Shown here: positions 60,633 through 64,000 of the stretch, piece after piece
How the letters are laid out: every line of letters begins with the position of its first letter
Numbering within the stretch: position 1 is the first letter of the stretch
Assembly: GCF_035953295.1 (NCBI RefSeq)
Contig: NZ_CP108370.1
Span: 372,001 to 436,000 of the forward strand
DNA from: Streptomyces sp. NBC_01335
GTDB taxonomy: Bacteria > Actinomycetota > Actinomycetes > Streptomycetales > Streptomycetaceae
Length of the DNA: 64,000 bases
Direction: 5' to 3'
Notes under the pieces: model-generated
What the model was told of the DNA's origin: nothing
Databases searched by the model: none
What the model saw: the letters and a program-made list of their open reading frames with translations, nothing else
Program-made: the position numbers and the translations under genes

Positions 60633-61571
60633 ATGTTGGTCTCCCTCGCCCTGCTGTCGCTCGGCGCACTGACCGCCGTGGTGGCTCCCCGCCTGATGGC
60701 GCGGGCCCGGTGGCCGGAGCGCGAGCCCGTGGTGGCGCTGTGGGTCTGGCAGTGCGTCGTCGCGGGTGTGCTGGTCTCCTTCGCCCTGTCGATGACGTTC
60801 AGCGCGGCGGCGGCGTGGCAGGCGGTCCGGGGCCATGTCTTCGCACCGGCCCCGCGCGCGGTGGTCGAGGCGTACGCACTGGCCGGGTACGGCCCCTGGT
60901 CGGCGGTGGTGGCCGTGGCGCTGGCTTGCGGGGGCGTGTGGAGCGGCGCGATGCTGCTCCGCGAGGTGCGCCGCGCGCGCACCCGTCGGCGTCTGCGCCG
61001 CGCCGAACTCCTGGTCCGGTCACCGCTGTTGAACGGCGAGGAGCCCGGAGACGAGCGGCTGGTGATCCTGGAGGGCCCGCGTCCGGATGCCTGGTGGCTG
61101 CCCGGACCGGCCCCGCGGCTCGTCATCACCACCGCCGCGCTGGGTCGTCTGAAGGGCCGTCAGCTGGACGCGGTCCTCGCCCATGAGCAGGGGCACGCCC
61201 GGGCCCGGCACGACTGGCTGCTGCACTGCTCGGCCGCGTTGGCCAACGGATTCCCGCAGGTGCCGGTCTTCGCCGCGTTCCGCGACGAGATGCACCGGCT
61301 GGTCGAGCTGGCCGCGGATGACATGGCGTCCCGGCGCTTCGGCCGGCTGACGACCGCCCTCGCGCTGGTCGGGCTCAACGAGGACCGGGGCGTGTTCGAT
61401 CCCTGCCGCGCCCAGGACGGACAGGTGCCGCGCCGCGTCAACAGGCTGCTGGAGCCGGGGGAACGGCTCACCGCAGGGCACCGGCTCCGGCTCACCGCCG
61501 CGGCCTCGCTGGTCCCGGTCGTTCCACTGCTGGTGGCGTTCGTACCGGCGATCGGCGCGCTGCGACCGTAA
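60633..61571 (+). CDS. M56-family membrane metallopeptidase
   Basis: A 312-residue protein with two or three N-terminal TM helices and a zinc peptidase domain: HEQGH at residues 184-188 with LVELAADDMASRRFG as the third-ligand region, and a final C-terminal TM. The family resembles BlaR1 without the penicillin-binding sensor. In Streptomyces such genes usually follow a BlaI/MecI repressor; none is next to it here, the upstream gene being DUF5134-type. Role in signalling or protein turnover is inferred from the family only. Confidence 0.87.
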   Translation: MLVSLALLSLGALTAVVAPRLMARARWPEREPVVALWVWQCVVAGVLVSFALSMTFSAAAAWQAVRGHVFAPAPRAVVEAYALAGYGPWSAVVAVALACGGVWSGAMLLREVRRARTRRRLRRAELLVRSPLLNGEEPGDERLVILEGPRPDAWWLPGPAPRLVITTAALGRLKGRQLDAVLAHEQGHARARHDWLLHCSAALANGFPQVPVFAAFRDEMHRLVELAADDMASRRFGRLTTALALVGLNEDRGVFDPCRAQDGQVPRRVNRLLEPGERLTAGHRLRLTAAASLVPVVPLLVAFVPAIGALRP

Positions 61572-61753
61572 AGCGAGTTGCGAAGGTCCCGCCTGACCGG
61601 CGGTGTCTGGCACGCACGCTTTGAGTTCGGTCCCGTAAGCCCTGGTGGATGCGCGACGAAGCCACGGCACCTGGGCCGTGTCCGGCTGGATCCCGCCGTT
61701 CGGTGCGGGGCCGCGTCCGCCGGAAAGCAGGCGGTTTCGGCGAGGATCGGCAC

Positions 61754-62506
61754 ATGTCCTCTCCCGCCCGTCCCCCGGCGCGGCCTTCCAGGCCGGCGAC
61801 GGTCACGCGCGCCGTGCGGACCGGGGCGGTCTGCGGCGCGCTCGCCCTCGTGCTGCTGGTCATGGTGGCCACGGCCTGGACACCGCTGACGACGCTGGAC
61901 CACGCCGTCGCCGAAGGACTCCACCGCCGTGCCGTCACCCGCCCCGGGGAGGTCCGGGTCGCCCGGGTGCTGACGGACTGGGTGTGGGATCCGTGGACCG
62001 CGCGCGCCCTGATCGCGGTCGCCGTCGTGGCGCTGTGGTGGCGCGGGGCCCGGATGCTCGCCGGCTGGATCGCGGCGGCCATGCTCTTCTCCGCCCTCCT
62101 CCAGCAGGGCATCAAGGCGGCCGTGGGCCGGGACCGCCCGCACTGGCAGGACCCGGTGGACTCCGCGCAGTACGCGGCGTTCCCATCGGGCCACGCGATG
62201 TCGGTGACGGTGGCGGGCGGCCTGCTGCTGTGGCTGCTCTGGCGGGCGCGGCCGGCAGCGGTGCTCCGCGACGCCGCGGTCCCGGTGGCCCGCGTCTCCT
62301 GGGCGTGCGTCGCTCTGGCGGCGGTCTCGGTGGTGGGCGTCTCCTTCACCCGCGTCTACCTGGGGGTGCACTGGCTCTCGGACGTGGTGGCCGGGGTGCT
62401 GCTCGGGGTGAGCGTGGTGGCGTTCTCGGTCGCGGGTCACACGGTGGTCCGCGCCCGGTCGGGCGGCGGCCGGGACCGGGCGGGGAATTTGTCACACCGA
62501 TCCTGA
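61754..62506 (+). CDS. PAP2-family phosphatase
   Basis: A 250-residue six-TM phosphatase. The three PAP2 motifs are KAAVGRDRP, FPSGHAMS and FTRVYLGVHWLSDVVAG; the third has Thr in place of the usual Ser, while its Arg, His and Asp are intact. It removes phosphate from a lipid phosphate or polyprenyl diphosphate outside the membrane. The HAD gene follows with a 19-bp gap, so they are probably one transcript. Confidence 0.9.
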   Translation: MSSPARPPARPSRPATVTRAVRTGAVCGALALVLLVMVATAWTPLTTLDHAVAEGLHRRAVTRPGEVRVARVLTDWVWDPWTARALIAVAVVALWWRGARMLAGWIAAAMLFSALLQQGIKAAVGRDRPHWQDPVDSAQYAAFPSGHAMSVTVAGGLLLWLLWRARPAAVLRDAAVPVARVSWACVALAAVSVVGVSFTRVYLGVHWLSDVVAGVLLGVSVVAFSVAGHTVVRARSGGGRDRAGNLSHRS

Positions 62507-62525
62507 GCGCGGCAGGATCGGCCCC

Positions 62526-63239
62526 ATGACGATCAAGGGCGTGCTCTTCGACTTCTCCGGGACCCTCTTCCGCATCGAGTCGGTCTCCTCCTGGCTCCGC
62601 GCGGTCTTCGACGAGCAGGGCACGAAGACCGACGAGGAGAGCTTCGACCGGTACGTGCGGGAGCTGGCGGAGGCCGGAGCACTGCCGGGCGGGCCGAGCC
62701 CCGTGCGCGTACCGGCCGCGCTGGCCGAGGCGTACGCGGCGCGCGACGAGAGCGCCGCGCTGCACCGCGCCGCGTACTCGGGGCTTGCGCGCGAGGTCGA
62801 GCTGCCCGGCGAGGGGACGCACGACGCCCTCTACGCGCGCCACATGTCGCCGGACGCCTGGCTCCCCTACCCGGACGCGGCCGAGGTGCTGCGCGGTCTG
62901 CGGGCGAACGGCACGGCGGTCGGGGTGGTCAGCAACATCGGCTGGGACCTGCGCCCGGTCTTCCGGGCCCACGGGCTGGACGAGTTGGTGGACACGTACG
63001 TCCTCTCCTTCGAGCACGGTGTGCAGAAGCCGGACGTGCGGCTCTTCCGTACCGCCTGCGAGCGCCTCTCCCTGCGTCCCGAGGAGGTGGTGATGGTCGG
63101 TGACGACCGTCACGCGGACGGCGGCGCCGCCGCGCTGGGGTGCGGGGTGCGCTTCGTGGACCACCTGCCGGTGACCGAGCGGCCGGACGGGCTGCGGCGT
63201 CTGGGGCTGGTGGCACAGGCGGGTGGCGAAGCGGTGTGA
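62526..63239 (+). CDS. HAD-superfamily protein with DxS motif I
   Basis: A 237-residue HAD fold with a four-helix cap. Motif I reads FDFSGTL: the nucleophile Asp9 is present but the general acid/base Asp two residues later is Ser11. Motif II Ser is in VVSNIG, motif III Lys in QKPD and motif IV in GDDRHADGG. Loss of the second Asp usually abolishes phosphatase turnover but is tolerated in dehalogenase or phosphonatase branches, so the chemistry is open. Cap, length and other motifs are otherwise ordinary. Confidence 0.85.
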   Translation: MTIKGVLFDFSGTLFRIESVSSWLRAVFDEQGTKTDEESFDRYVRELAEAGALPGGPSPVRVPAALAEAYAARDESAALHRAAYSGLAREVELPGEGTHDALYARHMSPDAWLPYPDAAEVLRGLRANGTAVGVVSNIGWDLRPVFRAHGLDELVDTYVLSFEHGVQKPDVRLFRTACERLSLRPEEVVMVGDDRHADGGAAALGCGVRFVDHLPVTERPDGLRRLGLVAQAGGEAV

Positions 63240-63329
63240 GGCACGTCGGGTGTGAGGTGCGCCGGGGTGTGAGATGTCCCGCCCGCTCTGCGGCCGGATC
63301 GCCGGATTCGGGCCCGTAGCCTGGTGGAC

Positions 63330-63515
63330 ATGTCCCGTCCTTTCACTCCGTCCCGTTCCGTCCGTCCTGCCGCGGTGATCAACCAGGAGATCCGCGATCT
63401 GCTGCAGCGCTCGGACGGCCCCGTGCTGTCCGCCTCGGACGAGGCGACGTACCAGGGGCTGCTGGTCGAATGGGCCGCCGCGACGGGGACGAGCGCCCGG
63501 CGGACGGCGGCCTGA
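63330..63515 (+). CDS. Small conserved-looking protein (61 aa)
   Basis: MSRPFTPSRSVRPAAVINQE, then IRDLLQRSDGPVLSASDEAT and YQGLLVEWAAA; basic N-terminus and helical C-terminus. No TM. GGTGG lies just before the ATG. I think similar small proteins are common in Streptomyces, but the function is unknown. Confidence 0.6.
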   Translation: MSRPFTPSRSVRPAAVINQEIRDLLQRSDGPVLSASDEATYQGLLVEWAAATGTSARRTAA

Positions 63516-63571
63516 GCCGTCGGCCGGGCCCGGGCGCACCCCCACGTCGGGCCTGCTGCGATGATTCCGGG

Positions 63572-64000
63572 ATGAACGACCGGCCTGCTCTCCGCACCCT
63601 GCGCCTCCCCGGCGCCGAAGTCTCCGCCGCTCACGGCCTCACCGCCCTCCTCACCGCCTACCATCTGCGCACGGAGGAGGAGAAGGGTCTGGAGGTCACG
63701 CGTCCGGAGGACCTTCCCGAGCGGTATCTCTCCGAGATCCGGTCACCGGCCACCGCGTTCGCCGGTGACCTCGTCCTGCTGGCCCTCGACGACGAGACCG
63801 CCGTGGGGTGCGCGATCCTGACCGCCCCCGACGGCGACGGGCGCTCGGAGATCAAGCGGCTGTGGGTCGGCCCCGCCTTCCGTGGCGGCGGTGTGGCGTC
63901 CGGTCTGCTCCGGGAGGCGCTCGCCGCGGCCGAGGGGAACGGCGTCCGCGCGGTGCGGCTCTCCGTCTGGAACTGGCGGGCCGGCGCGATCGCGTTGTAC
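63572..64000 (+). CDS. GNAT N-acetyltransferase, cut by the window end
   Basis: The first 143 residues of a GNAT protein: core LVLLALDDETAVGCAILTAP, then IKRLWVGPAFRGGGVASGLL (the acetyl-CoA loop) and AVRLSVWNWRAGAIALY. No stop codon occurs before the edge. Start ATG 63572; substrate unknown. Confidence 0.85.
   Translation, partial: MNDRPALRTLRLPGAEVSAAHGLTALLTAYHLRTEEEKGLEVTRPEDLPERYLSEIRSPATAFAGDLVLLALDDETAVGCAILTAPDGDGRSEIKRLWVGPAFRGGGVASGLLREALAAAEGNGVRAVRLSVWNWRAGAIALY

Overview
The window is a contiguous piece of chromosome from a high-G+C Gram-positive bacterium, almost certainly a Streptomyces. Pointers are: third codon positions that are nearly all G or C; a chaplin, a surface protein of aerial hyphae; a melC1-melC2 tyrosinase pair; an F420/deazaflavin-type oxidoreductase; a DinB-fold enzyme of the mycothiol-dependent family; frequent GTG and TTG starts; and at least one probable leaderless transcript. 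I see no rRNA, tRNA, insertion sequence, prophage or CRISPR array.

Layout. 1-5.5 kb: a translationally coupled extracellular-polysaccharide operon (MurJ/MviN flippase, NodB deacetylase, GT4 glycosyltransferase, Wzz-like protein, FemAB/BioF2-like acyltransferase). 5.5-10.1 kb: a chaplin behind a sequence resembling a sigma-BldN promoter, the tyrosinase pair, a P450 and a secreted GH26-like glycosidase. 10.1-16.8 kb: NUDIX, apolipoprotein N-acyltransferase, PH-like membrane protein, Asp/Glu racemase, GT2 glycosyltransferase, a Pro/Gln-rich protein and a MOSC protein. 17-23 kb: an unusual protein joining a cysteine-laddered beta-helix to a CbbX/EccA-type AAA ATPase, converging on and overlapping a large membrane protein with a GHSQG hydrolase motif. 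23-31 kb: a DeoR regulator, an SRPBCC protein, a cysteine-synthase-like PLP enzyme ending in a 7-bp minisatellite, an anti-sigma-factor-type ATPase, a divergent ROK regulator/MFS pair and a DinB-fold protein.

31-38.9 kb is the clearest functional unit: secreted levanase, PfkB sugar kinase, a three-gene ABC importer and a LacI regulator. The levanase and importer promoters share the same -35/-10 hexamers and spacing and each carries two 14-bp palindromes, so they look like one fructan regulon (extracellular hydrolysis, uptake, phosphorylation, LacI control). 38.9-48.4 kb: a TetR/deazaflavin oxidoreductase pair with two palindromic operators, a DUF389 membrane protein, a geranylgeranyl-reductase-like flavoprotein, an M20 peptidase, a perfect 14-bp x 9 tandem array, a P-loop/NUDIX fusion, and a divergent ROK kinase/LacI pair.

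48.4-64 kb is more core-like: a CitE-like lyase, etfA/etfB, flavin reductase, thioredoxin, PlsC acyltransferase, transglutaminase-like protein, a three-gene unit (DUF6421-type protein, SDR, threonine aldolase) of unknown product, a glycerophosphodiesterase, two GNATs (the last cut by the window edge), DUF5134-type and M56 membrane proteins, a PAP2 phosphatase, and an HAD protein with an altered first motif.
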